Positions 28,927 to 38,579 of a stretch of DNA of 64,000 nucleotides are shown in pieces. The notes beneath the pieces were generated by a model. It did not search any database and was not told the origin of the DNA. It was given only the letters and a program-made list of their open reading frames with translations. The DNA comes from Stieleria marina (lineage in GTDB: Bacteria; Planctomycetota; Planctomycetia; Pirellulales; Pirellulaceae): the NCBI GenBank assembly GCA_007741555.1, contig CP036526.1:310001-374000 (forward strand), read 5' to 3'. The position numbers and the translations under genes were made by a program. Numbering within the stretch: the first letter of the stretch is position 1; each line of letters begins with the position of its first letter.

Positions 28927-30477
28927 CTATTGCTTGGCTGCGTTTGCACCAACGGGCGCTTGCGGCCAAGGCGTTTCGCCCGGAGCCCATTCGGTCTGCT
29001 GTGTCGAACGCACTTTCTGGACAGCGTCTTTAAGCCATGATGGCGGATTTGCATTTTCTGCTTTTCCGTAGATGAAAGGCAGCGGCGGATCCATCAGCAG
29101 CGGCTTGTCACCCAGTGGCGGGCGTTCCTTTCCAACGGTGGCTAATCGCGACGCAAGTTTCGCGACGATCTCTGGTTTGATCGCTGCGATGTTTTCTTTT
29201 TCGTAAGGGTCATCGGCGATATTAAAAAGCATGTCCCCCATCAGCTTGTAGTCGCCGCTGCGGATTGTTGGCAAACGCACGCTGCCGGTGACTTCAAAAA
29301 TGATCTCACTGCGAGGACTTGGTTTGCCGCCGAAGAGCATTTCGTTCATGTCGATCGCATCGACTGGTAGTTTTTGTTGGTGATCGCCTCCGGCCAACGT
29401 AATGAAGGTCGAAAACCAATCGGCGATGAACATCATTCCGTCGTTGGTTACTCCGGCTTGGGTGTGTCCGGGCCATCGCATCAAACACGGCACTCGCACG
29501 CCGCCTTCAAACGTCGTGTTCTTGGTGCCGCGGTAAGGAGTGCTCATTTCTTCTAAGACCGGGCCATTGTCGTTGGTAAAAACCAAGAGCGTGTTGTCTT
29601 TGAAACCGTGCTTGTCGATCGCGCCCACAATTCGGCCCACCGCATCGTCTAGGCACTTCAGCATTGCTTCGCGGACTTCGTATTTGTCCCCATGTCGCGG
29701 CGGATCATTCAGTGGGCCATGCACTGCATTGAATGGTACGTACAGAAAGAACGGCTTTTCGCTGCTCTGCTGGCCAATTACCCGTTCGACTTCCGTGGCG
29801 ATCAAGTCCGTCGTGTAACCCTCTTCCTGGATGGGTTTTTGGTTGCGATGCCAATCGTAGACGGCGAAGCGAGCGGGAGCATTATGAACGATGGTTTTGT
29901 TGTAGTAATCGATTCCCCAGGCATAGTGCCCATACTGGTGCATGAATCCTTGCGACATTGGCAAGTGTTCTTCAAGCCATTCCCCGCAATGCCATTTGCC
30001 GGACAGACTGGTGAAATACCCTGCGTCTTTCAAAGCTTCGGCAATCGTGCGTTCGCTGGCGTCCAGAGCGTGGATACGGCGTGTTGGTTCGCCACGATCG
30101 TTGTGGGCGAGGGTCAGGCCGAGCTTTTTTAAGTAACTCGGTTTGCCGAAATCTTCGCTCCGCCAATCCATCCAATTGCGAAAGGCGTATCGCCCGGTCA
30201 GAAAGGCGCCACGTGTGGGGGCGCAAACCGAGTGTGTGTAGAACTGAGTCAGCTTGGTGCTTTCGGCAGCCAGAGTGTCAATGTTGGGCGTCAGATCGTG
30301 GTTGCCGCCGTTGAACCCTGGCTGATTCCAGCCCATGTCATCGCTCAGGATGAAAACGATGTTGGGGCGTTCGTGCGATTCAGCCGAATCGGTCCAGTGC
30401 GTCGCGATTGCGGCAATCAGAATCGACAGCGCGACGGTGGTCGAACTTGGGAACGGAGAGAAGCGGCTGATTCGCAT
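28927..30477 (-). CDS. Exported type I sulfatase
   Basis: 516 residues, second formylglycine-dependent sulfatase. A signal peptide (about 10-33) leads to RPNIVFILSDDMGWNQPGF, with the two metal-binding Asp residues. The formylglycine Cys is residue 85 in CAPTRGAFLTGR, and GKWHCGEWLEEH carries the second signature. FTNDNGP near residue 310 completes the metal site. The open frame extends to 30537, but the ATG at 30477 gives the signal peptide directly after the start and is preferred. The C-terminal part is that of the N-acetylgalactosamine-6-sulfatase/arylsulfatase A-B type in general. It converges with the first sulfatase, with 22 bp between the stops. The two proteins differ clearly in length and signature, so they are not a recent duplication. 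Confidence 0.92.
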   Translation of the reverse strand: MRISRFSPFPSSTTVALSILIAAIATHWTDSAESHERPNIVFILSDDMGWNQPGFNGGNHDLTPNIDTLAAESTKLTQFYTHSVCAPTRGAFLTGRYAFRNWMDWRSEDFGKPSYLKKLGLTLAHNDRGEPTRRIHALDASERTIAEALKDAGYFTSLSGKWHCGEWLEEHLPMSQGFMHQYGHYAWGIDYYNKTIVHNAPARFAVYDWHRNQKPIQEEGYTTDLIATEVERVIGQQSSEKPFFLYVPFNAVHGPLNDPPRHGDKYEVREAMLKCLDDAVGRIVGAIDKHGFKDNTLLVFTNDNGPVLEEMSTPYRGTKNTTFEGGVRVPCLMRWPGHTQAGVTNDGMMFIADWFSTFITLAGGDHQQKLPVDAIDMNEMLFGGKPSPRSEIIFEVTGSVRLPTIRSGDYKLMGDMLFNIADDPYEKENIAAIKPEIVAKLASRLATVGKERPPLGDKPLLMDPPLPFIYGKAENANPPSWLKDAVQKVRSTQQTEWAPGETPWPQAPVGANAAKQ

Positions 30478-30566
30478 GTTGCAGTCCTGAGAGGTGGGGA
30501 GACACCTCATTGTCAACGTTGCGAATTTGCGGGTCAATGTGCTGAAACAAGTAAAGTGGCTAGTAA

Positions 30567-30598
30567 CGTGCTGGGTTGGCCGTGCTGGGTTGGCCGTG
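30567..30598. repeat. Short tandem repeat, 14-bp unit
   Basis: The 14-bp unit CGTGCTGGGTTGGC occurs twice in perfect tandem, followed by CGTG of a third copy, in the 166-bp gap upstream of the sulfatase and downstream of the His-rich gene. No function is evident. Confidence 0.7.
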
Positions 30599-30643
30599 AT
30601 GTGCGGCCGGTGTTTTCCGGCCAGTCATTGCGATGCGAGCTTA

Positions 30644-31480
30644 CTATTTCGCTGCGAACTGCATGCTGCTGGCTCCAGTTGGCAGTCGTGCTTCGACCAA
30701 CAGACGTTTCAGGAAATCTTGAGCTTCGGCGTAGTCGGCTTTGGGGTAGACGTCGACATTTTTGGATAGCTCCTCGCTGACTTTTCCGATCCAGTCACGC
30801 AGTGGCAGGTAGTGATCCGGATTGATGGTGCCCGCATTGGCACGAATTTCAAAAACTTGATTGACGGGTTTACGTGCGTTGTTGAAATGTTCCATCTGCA
30901 ACAACAATGGCCAATGCAGACGTCCTGACAGGTCGTTGATTTCGTCGCTGCTGAGACCCCGTTGATCGTTTAGTTCCACGCCTGTTTGATGAGCCACCAG
31001 TTGTGCCTCTGCTTTTGCCGCACGAGCGACTGCACCTTGAGCGTGCAAGTGGCCGAATCGCATCTCGCTGTTGATCGAACGGCGAGCGATGTAGGTGTGG
31101 ATCGCTTTGACGCTGTTGTCCATGCGAGCCGAACGAGCGACTTCGTTTTGAGTGCGAGCGTATGCGTTGGTCAGGTTGGCATCGGCACGCGATCGAACGA
31201 TGTCAGCGACTTCGTGTCCGTTGTAACCTCGATACCAGTGGTAGTTGCCGTAGGCAAACGTGACTGGGCGACGATAGGCGTGATGGTTCTGGCCATGGTG
31301 AACATTGCCGTAGTGATCATTGCCGTGGTAGTCGGAGTCGTGGTGGGACGAATTGCCTTGGTTGTGACTGTGTCCCCCGTGTTTCGGTTGGAATCGGCCG
31401 AATCGTTGAGCGCTCACCGAGTCGGCAACACAGGCGGTGGCGAGAGTCAAGAAAAGCAGTGTTTTGGCGGCATTTAACAT
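30644..31480 (-). CDS. Hypothetical exported histidine-rich protein
   Basis: 278 residues, no family recognised. A signal peptide (about 4-25, cleaved near SVSAQ) is followed by a His-, Asn- and Gly-rich segment (about 30-75, with repeats such as HGNDHYGNVHHGQNHH), then mostly helical sequence rich in Ala, Arg and charged residues. The His-rich stretch could bind metals such as Ni, Zn or Cu; this is inference. The ATG at 31480 has GGGGA 8 nt upstream and begins the signal peptide; a longer frame from 31528 lacks such support. It is divergent from the selenoprotein gene at 31716. Similar proteins of unknown function occur in planctomycetes to my knowledge. Confidence 0.75.
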   Translation of the reverse strand: MLNAAKTLLFLTLATACVADSVSAQRFGRFQPKHGGHSHNQGNSSHHDSDYHGNDHYGNVHHGQNHHAYRRPVTFAYGNYHWYRGYNGHEVADIVRSRADANLTNAYARTQNEVARSARMDNSVKAIHTYIARRSINSEMRFGHLHAQGAVARAAKAEAQLVAHQTGVELNDQRGLSSDEINDLSGRLHWPLLLQMEHFNNARKPVNQVFEIRANAGTINPDHYLPLRDWIGKVSEELSKNVDVYPKADYAEAQDFLKRLLVEARLPTGASSMQFAAK

Positions 31481-31715
31481 CGAAATTTCCCCAGCTTGTT
31501 TTGTTTTGACTGTTTTCGTCATTGGCAACTCTCCCTGCCTGACAAACTTCTAAGCGGGAGCCTGTGTCATGCGTTACCAAAATTTCTCAAATGAATTGCG
31601 GGGACTCGCATTTCGGTAATTAACACGGTTTTTTGACCCGCATTCGGATCGCTTGACCGTGCCGCTAGACTGAACAAAAATCACCGCTTTCCCCATTCAA
31701 ATAAGGCAAAATCCT

Positions 31716-32066
31716 ATGGCGAAGACCATTTCCTGGAGCTACCACCGCAAGGGCTGAACGTCCTGCAAGCGCGCGCAAGAGTTTCTTGCGTCTCATAATG
31801 TCAAGATCACCGAAGAAATCGATGCCAAGAAAGAACGTTTTGGCGCTGATGATGTCCCGTCGGTCGCACAAGGCATGACCAAGCTGCTGGTGGCCAAAGG
31901 CAAAAAGGTCACCACCGTCGATTTGAAGAAAGAGGCTCCCGACGATGCGGCTTTGGCAAGTCTGCTGCTGGGGCCGACGGGCAACTTGAGGGCACCCACA
32001 CTGAAAACCGGCAAGACATTGATTGTCGGATTCAACGATGAAATGTACTCGGAAGTTTTTGGCTAA
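31716..32066 (+). CDS. Probable selenocysteine-containing ArsC/Spx-fold redox protein (in-frame TGA at 31755-31757)
   Basis: The 117-codon frame from ATG 31716 to TAA 32066 contains one TGA, codon 14. It reads MAKTISWSYHRKG-U-TSC, so the TGA stands exactly at the first position of a CxxC motif, giving U14-x-x-C17. Beyond it the frame stays intact: an alpha helix (KRAQEFLASH), the AKKERFGADDVP region, and a C-terminal LRAPTLKTGKTLIVGF that fits the cis-proline loop and last strands of an ArsC/Spx/glutaredoxin-like thioredoxin fold. A hairpin starting 16 nt after the TGA fits a bacterial SECIS. Function: cytoplasmic thiol or selenol oxidoreductase, substrate unknown; arsenate reduction is not implied. 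Gene finders that stop at TGA would report only about 63 residues from ATG 31875. An AAGG element lies upstream of the ATG. Sec-type arsenate-reductase-like proteins have, from memory, been reported in marine metagenomes. A nonsense mutation remains the alternative. Confidence 0.82.
31774..31790 (+). promoter_or_regulatory. Candidate bacterial SECIS hairpin
   Basis: Perfect 7-bp stem CGCAAGA (31774-31780) paired with TCTTGCG (31784-31790) around the 3-nt loop GUU, extendable by a G-U pair at 31773/31791. The loop G lies 24 nt after the last base of the TGA at 31755-31757. Known bacterial SECIS elements sit directly after the UGA within the coding region, and SelB recognises a guanine at the start of a small apical loop about 16-37 nt downstream; all of this fits. 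Its strength as a SelB ligand cannot be judged from sequence alone. Confidence 0.65.
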
Positions 32067-32151
32067 ATGCGGCCCGCAAACATCTAAGAACGGACGTCAG
32101 TGCGTTGCTGGTGGGCGGCGCAAAGCGCCCCCCACCCAATCTGCTCGATAA

Positions 32152-34434
<2,283 letters not shown>

Positions 34435-34559
34435 GAATCGGTTTCTTTTGTCCACGGAGTAGCGACCGTGGTCAATTTGGCCTGAAGGGAGAGAGCGAAC
34501 TCCCGCGGTCAGATGTTGCACCGGCGTCGTCTTGCTGGTGTCTCCGTTTGGCTGCTGTC

Positions 34560-34823
34560 TCAGTCTGTTGGAGATGCGACGTCGTAAATCGGCGTGGCTC
34601 CCGCTTGGTTCGACGTGGCTGCCTCGCGACTCATTTGATTGCGTTTGTGTTCTTGAACGGTCGCGTCCAACGGCCCCCGCATTTCATGGCGGTACGCAGG
34701 TGAGTCATTGATCGCACCAAAGAACCGACGCGAAAGTATGTAGACAAACGGAAAAGCGATCACTAACAGTGCCAACAGCAGCAGTTTGCTACTGGTCGTT
34801 GTCGCAGGCCAAAAACGACTCAC
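34560..34823 (-). CDS. Small single-pass membrane protein
   Basis: 87 residues with one hydrophobic helix near the N-terminus (about 12-32) and a hydrophilic C-terminal tail of about 55 residues. The start is GTG, whose bases overlap the lipA stop (GTGA), which argues for translational coupling to lipA. No family recognised. The residue composition is ordinary and the frame is short, so the call rests on the overlap and on the coherent membrane segment. Orientation and role are unknown. Confidence 0.6.
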   Translation of the reverse strand: MSRFWPATTTSSKLLLLALLVIAFPFVYILSRRFFGAINDSPAYRHEMRGPLDATVQEHKRNQMSREAATSNQAGATPIYDVASPTD

Positions 34824-35737
34824 TCCGTTTCGGCCATGTCTCTGGCATGGTAGCTACTGCGGACAAAGGGACCGCTGGCCACTTTTTTGAATCCCATGCT
34901 GGTGGCGATATCCGCTAGCTCATCGAATTCTTCTGGCGGAACGTAGCGAGTGACCGGCAAGTACTTTTCGCCCGGCTGCAGGTACTGCCCGAGTGTCAAA
35001 AAGTCGACATCGTATTCGCGTAAGTCTGCCAGAGCTTCCAGCAGTTCGCCGCGTTCTTCGCCCATGCCTAGCATCAAACCGCTCTTGGTTTTGACGCTTG
35101 CGTTGTACTCTTTGACTTTTCGCATCATGCCCAATGTCCAGCGGTAGTCGCTTTTGGGGCCACGCACGCGGCGGTACAGTCGCGGGATTGTTTCCATGTT
35201 GTGATTAAACACTGTCGGCTCTGCTTCGATCACGCGAGCGAGGGCGTCTTTGCAGTGAACAAAATCGGGCGTTAGGACTTCTGTCGTTGCACCGGTTTTT
35301 TCGCGGACGGCCACAACGCAACGATAAAAGTGATCAGCGCCACCGTCGGGCAAATCGTCTCGGGTCACGCTGGTGATCACGACGTGTTTCAGCCCCAGTC
35401 GGGCGGCGGCTTCGGCGACACGCTCCGGTTCGTCGCTTTCCGGGAGCTCGGGTGGTCGGCCACGATGGACCGCACAGAAACCGCAGGGCCGTGTGCAGAC
35501 ATTGCCCAGGATCATAAAAGTGGCGGTTTGCTGGCTATAGCATTCCATCCGATTGGGACACTTGGCGTTATCGCAGACCGTTTCCAGTTTCAATTCGTCC
35601 AGCAGCCCCTGCGTCATGTGGTTGGCGTTGCCCTTGGGGATGGGGCGTTTTAGCCATTTGGGTAATCGGCCGGACGCACTGACATTGGTGCCGGTGGGCA
35701 TGACAGGGTCGGCAACGACGGGGAGGCGAAAAGCCAT
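34820..35737 (-). CDS. lipA: Lipoyl synthase
   Basis: Radical SAM enzyme that inserts two sulfur atoms into protein-bound octanoyl groups, giving lipoyl-E2 and lipoyl-H protein. 305 residues. Both iron-sulfur motifs are complete: the auxiliary cluster in CDNAKCPNRMEC (C-x4-C-x5-C) and the radical SAM cluster in CTRPCGFC (C-x3-C-x2-C). Also seen are VITSVTRDDLPDGGA, FNHNMETIPRLY, KSGLMLGMGE and LTLGQYLQP, with the C-terminal VRSSYHA that includes the Ser ligand. I take the ATG at 35737; a TTG two codons earlier is possible. No lipB is adjacent. It ends in an overlap with the small membrane protein gene. Confidence 0.97.
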   Translation of the reverse strand: MAFRLPVVADPVMPTGTNVSASGRLPKWLKRPIPKGNANHMTQGLLDELKLETVCDNAKCPNRMECYSQQTATFMILGNVCTRPCGFCAVHRGRPPELPESDEPERVAEAAARLGLKHVVITSVTRDDLPDGGADHFYRCVVAVREKTGATTEVLTPDFVHCKDALARVIEAEPTVFNHNMETIPRLYRRVRGPKSDYRWTLGMMRKVKEYNASVKTKSGLMLGMGEERGELLEALADLREYDVDFLTLGQYLQPGEKYLPVTRYVPPEEFDELADIATSMGFKKVASGPFVRSSYHARDMAETE

Positions 35738-35939
35738 GAACAAAAACCCAAACGAAATGAACTAAGTGTGTGTCAGCAACGAATTGTAGTACGCCTGTCT
35801 AATACTTGTAGTCCTTTAGTGCTTTGCGGGGGCGAGTGCCCAATGCTTGGCAGCGTCTGGTGCTTTGGGAGGGGGGGCCGTTTTGGTCCAGGGCGACTAC
35901 TACGGGGTTATCCCGGGCTAACGTACAATTTCTGGGGTT

Positions 35940-36476
35940 ATGGGAAAAAAGAAAAAAACACTACCGACTTCGGCGGGCAAGAAATCTGCCACCAAAAAAG
36001 CTGCGGGCAAAAAATCCGCGGACACTCAGTTCACAATCGTCAGCGAAAACCGAAAAGCACGCCATCGTTACGAAATCATCGATTCGGTCGAATGCGGCAT
36101 GATGTTGATGGGTAGCGAAGTCAAATCCATGCGAGACGGAAAACTATCGCTCGATGAAGCCTACATTCGCACAAAAGGGAGCGAGTTGTGGCTGATTGGT
36201 GCCGACATTGGACATTACGCCAATGCGGGAATGTGGAATCATGATCCGCGGCGACCCCGCAAACTTTTGGTTCACTCCAGAGAATTTGAATCCTTTGCAG
36301 GACGGGCGCACGAGCGTGGTTTGACGTTGATCGCACTGCGCGTTTATTTCAATGATCGCGGCATCGCCAAGTGTGTGATGGGATTGGTCAAAGGTAAAAA
36401 ACTTCACGACAAACGCGAAGCACTGAAGAAACGCGATACTGATCGCGGACTGCAGCGCATGATGCGAGGACGATAA
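35940..36476 (+). CDS. smpB: SsrA-binding protein
   Basis: Binds tmRNA and delivers it to stalled ribosomes in trans-translation. 178 residues; the core (from about 30) has FTIVSENRKARHRYEII, LMGSEVKSMRDGKLSLDEAYI, KLLVHSREFESFAGRAHERGLTLIAL and the C-terminal KGKKLHDKREALKKRDTDRGL tail that mimics the tRNA anticodon side. An extra Lys/Ala-rich N-terminal extension of about 28 residues precedes the conserved core. It may be genuine, as the frame begins with a Lys-rich stretch, but no ATG lies closer to the core. Followed 8 bp later by the ABC transporter gene, so these three genes may form an operon. Confidence 0.96.
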   Translation: MGKKKKTLPTSAGKKSATKKAAGKKSADTQFTIVSENRKARHRYEIIDSVECGMMLMGSEVKSMRDGKLSLDEAYIRTKGSELWLIGADIGHYANAGMWNHDPRRPRKLLVHSREFESFAGRAHERGLTLIALRVYFNDRGIAKCVMGLVKGKKLHDKREALKKRDTDRGLQRMMRGR

Positions 36477-36484
36477 GCGACCCC

Positions 36485-37168
36485 ATGACATTAGCAATCA
36501 CAGATCTGATCAAGACGTTTGCCCAGCCCGGTGGTGGATCGCTGACGGTCCTGGACGTGCCGACGTTCAACATCGCCGCAGGTGAACAGGTCGCGCTGAT
36601 CGGGCAAAGCGGCGGTGGTAAGACGACGTTGCTTCATTTAATTGCTGGCCTGCTGGCGCCCGATTCGGGAAGTATCAAGATTGATTCGATCGAGTTGACC
36701 AAACTGAGCGAAGAGGGGCGTGATCGCGTCCGGGCCAGTTCGGTTGGTTACGTCTTTCAAACGTTCAATTTGTTGCCGGCCTTTACCGCGATCGAAAACG
36801 TTCGCCTGGGAATGACGTTTGGCCACGGGAAGCAGGACGCCAAGCGAGCCACTGAATTGCTGGGCCGAGTCGGACTGGCGGATCGAGCAAACTACAAGCC
36901 GAGCCAGTTGTCGGTCGGTCAACAGCAGCGAGTGGCAATCGCGCGAGCGTTGGCGGGAAAACCCAAACTGTTGCTTGCTGATGAACCGACGGCAAATGTG
37001 GATCCCAACAGTGCCGAAAATGTTTTGGAACTGATTCGCCAATCCTGCCAAGACGAACAAATCGCATTGTTGATGGTGACGCACAGTATGGACGTTGCCA
37101 ACCGATTTGATCGTGTCGAAAAATTAGACGAAATCAATCGCGCGTTTTCAAACGCCGCATCGCACTAG
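36485..37168 (+). CDS. ABC transporter ATP-binding protein, LolD/MacB type
   Basis: 227 residues, one complete ATPase domain. Walker A GQSGGGKTTL, Q-loop region YVFQTFNLLPAFT, signature LSVGQQQRVAIARAL and Walker B LLLADEPTANVD are intact, with H-loop MVTHSMD. The FNLLP phrase is typical of the LolD/MacB/FtsE branch that serves permeases with FtsX-type folds. The permease gene follows after 23 bp, so the two form a transporter. Such pairs move lipoproteins, peptides or drugs in the periplasmic direction; the substrate here is unknown. The start lies 8 bp after smpB. Confidence 0.92.
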   Translation: MTLAITDLIKTFAQPGGGSLTVLDVPTFNIAAGEQVALIGQSGGGKTTLLHLIAGLLAPDSGSIKIDSIELTKLSEEGRDRVRASSVGYVFQTFNLLPAFTAIENVRLGMTFGHGKQDAKRATELLGRVGLADRANYKPSQLSVGQQQRVAIARALAGKPKLLLADEPTANVDPNSAENVLELIRQSCQDEQIALLMVTHSMDVANRFDRVEKLDEINRAFSNAASH

Positions 37169-37191
37169 CAACCGATTCACAACAGCCGTCC

Positions 37192-38565
37192 ATGTCACTT
37201 ATTCAAATCGCTTGGCGAAATTTTTGCCATCGTTCGCTGTCCAGCATTTTGACGACCCTGTCTTTGGCTTTGGGCGTTGGCTTGGTCGTGATCGTGCTGT
37301 CTGCTTACGGGATCATCACCGAAGCATTCCAGCGCAATGCGCAATCGGGTTTCAATTTGGTCGTGGGGCCCAGCAAGGGCAGTGCGCTGCAGTTGACACT
37401 CAATAGCGTCTACTACCTTTCGCAACCAAACGAAAATATTGACTTCACGAAATTCATGGAGTTTTACTTTCAACCCGAGCGTGCCGAGATGGTCCGCAAA
37501 TACGGGGGCGATCCAAAACTTGGCGAACGCGACGGGCAGTACGCTGGCTATATCGGGAAAGGCGGTTTTGCGATCCCGCTTGCGTTGGGCGACTACTTGG
37601 GTGAATTCCGCGTCGTTGGTACAACGCCAGAGTTTTTTGAAAAGCTGCGGATGGGGCCGGAGTTGGACGAAACGTTTCGGTTTGCCGATGGTCGTGCCCT
37701 AAAGGAACACAGTGACCAGTACAGCTACTTTGAGTCGGTGTTGGGTTCGCGAGTCGCCAACGAGATGAAGCTGAAAGTGGGGGATACTTACAATCCGTCG
37801 CACAGTGTTCCGGGCGGCGAAGGGCATGGGCAAGCGTTTACCGTGGTGGGTGTCATGGAGCCGACAGGAACTCCCAATGACCGAGCGGCATTTGTCAATT
37901 TGGAAGGATTTTATCTGCTCGACAAGCATTCGTTGCCGCTCTCTGGTGATGAGATCATGGAGCCACCCACGGAAGCCTACGACGATCCGGCGGGACACAT
38001 GCCGTTGACGATTCCGCAACGTGAAGTCACGTCGGTATTGATTAAGAATGAAGTGCCATTTCATGCTGCATCGATGTACGACACGATCAAAGAAAAAGAC
38101 GATGAATTGCAGGCTGCAGCGCCGGTCGGCGAAATATCCAAACTGATGAGCGCGATTGTTGGGCCGCTGCTCCAAGCGTTGCTGGTCATTACGCTGATCA
38201 CTTGTGTCGTCGCTGCGGTGGGAATCCTGGTTGCGATCTACAATTCCATGAACGACCGACGCCGCGATATCGCTGTGATGCGAGCTTTGGGGGCGCGGCG
38301 TGATACGGTGACGATGATCATCCTTTGCGAAAGCTTGCTCATTGCCGTGATCGGCGGTTTGCTCGGCTGGATCCTGGCGCACACCGCACTGTGGGCAATG
38401 GGCGGACGTATCGAAGACCACACGGGCGTCAGCATTGGGCTGTTTACGACCAGCACTTACGAGATTTACGTTTTACCGCTGGTGCTGATCTTGGCATTCA
38501 TTGCCGGTTGGCTGCCAGCCGCCGCCGCGTATCGAACCGACGTCGGATCCAATTTGTCGGCGTAG
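37192..38565 (+). CDS. ABC transporter permease, FtsX/MacB fold
   Basis: 457 residues. One N-terminal membrane helix (about 18-42), a long periplasmic domain (about 45-315) and three C-terminal helices (about 320-350, 375-405, 425-445), the topology of MacB/LolC/FtsX permeases. The cytoplasmic loop between helices 2 and 3 has the family motif DRRRDIAVMRALGARRDTV, contacting the ATPase. The periplasmic domain, with GFNLVVGPSKGSALQLTLNSVYYL, matches the MacB periplasmic-core type. Paired with the ATPase gene just upstream. No outer-membrane TolC or HlyD partner is encoded beside it. The gene converges with the sigma-factor fusion (14 bp). Confidence 0.9.
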   Translation: MSLIQIAWRNFCHRSLSSILTTLSLALGVGLVVIVLSAYGIITEAFQRNAQSGFNLVVGPSKGSALQLTLNSVYYLSQPNENIDFTKFMEFYFQPERAEMVRKYGGDPKLGERDGQYAGYIGKGGFAIPLALGDYLGEFRVVGTTPEFFEKLRMGPELDETFRFADGRALKEHSDQYSYFESVLGSRVANEMKLKVGDTYNPSHSVPGGEGHGQAFTVVGVMEPTGTPNDRAAFVNLEGFYLLDKHSLPLSGDEIMEPPTEAYDDPAGHMPLTIPQREVTSVLIKNEVPFHAASMYDTIKEKDDELQAAAPVGEISKLMSAIVGPLLQALLVITLITCVVAAVGILVAIYNSMNDRRRDIAVMRALGARRDTVTMIILCESLLIAVIGGLLGWILAHTALWAMGGRIEDHTGVSIGLFTTSTYEIYVLPLVLILAFIAGWLPAAAAYRTDVGSNLSA

Positions 38566-38579
38566 CGTTGACGGGGCAG

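Noticed and set aside
31716-31757. Simple pseudogene by nonsense mutation at 31755
   Set aside because: Not excluded, but the TGA falls exactly on a redox Cys, the rest of the frame is undamaged and a SECIS-like hairpin follows.
31875-32066. 63-residue ORF after the TGA as a gene of its own
   Set aside because: It lacks the first strand, helix and redox motif of the fold; the upstream 53 codons complete the same protein in frame, so it is the tail of the selenoprotein.
34452-34471. 6-bp hairpin CCACGG/CCGTGG after icd
   Set aside because: 8-nt loop and poor T-run; not convincing as terminator.
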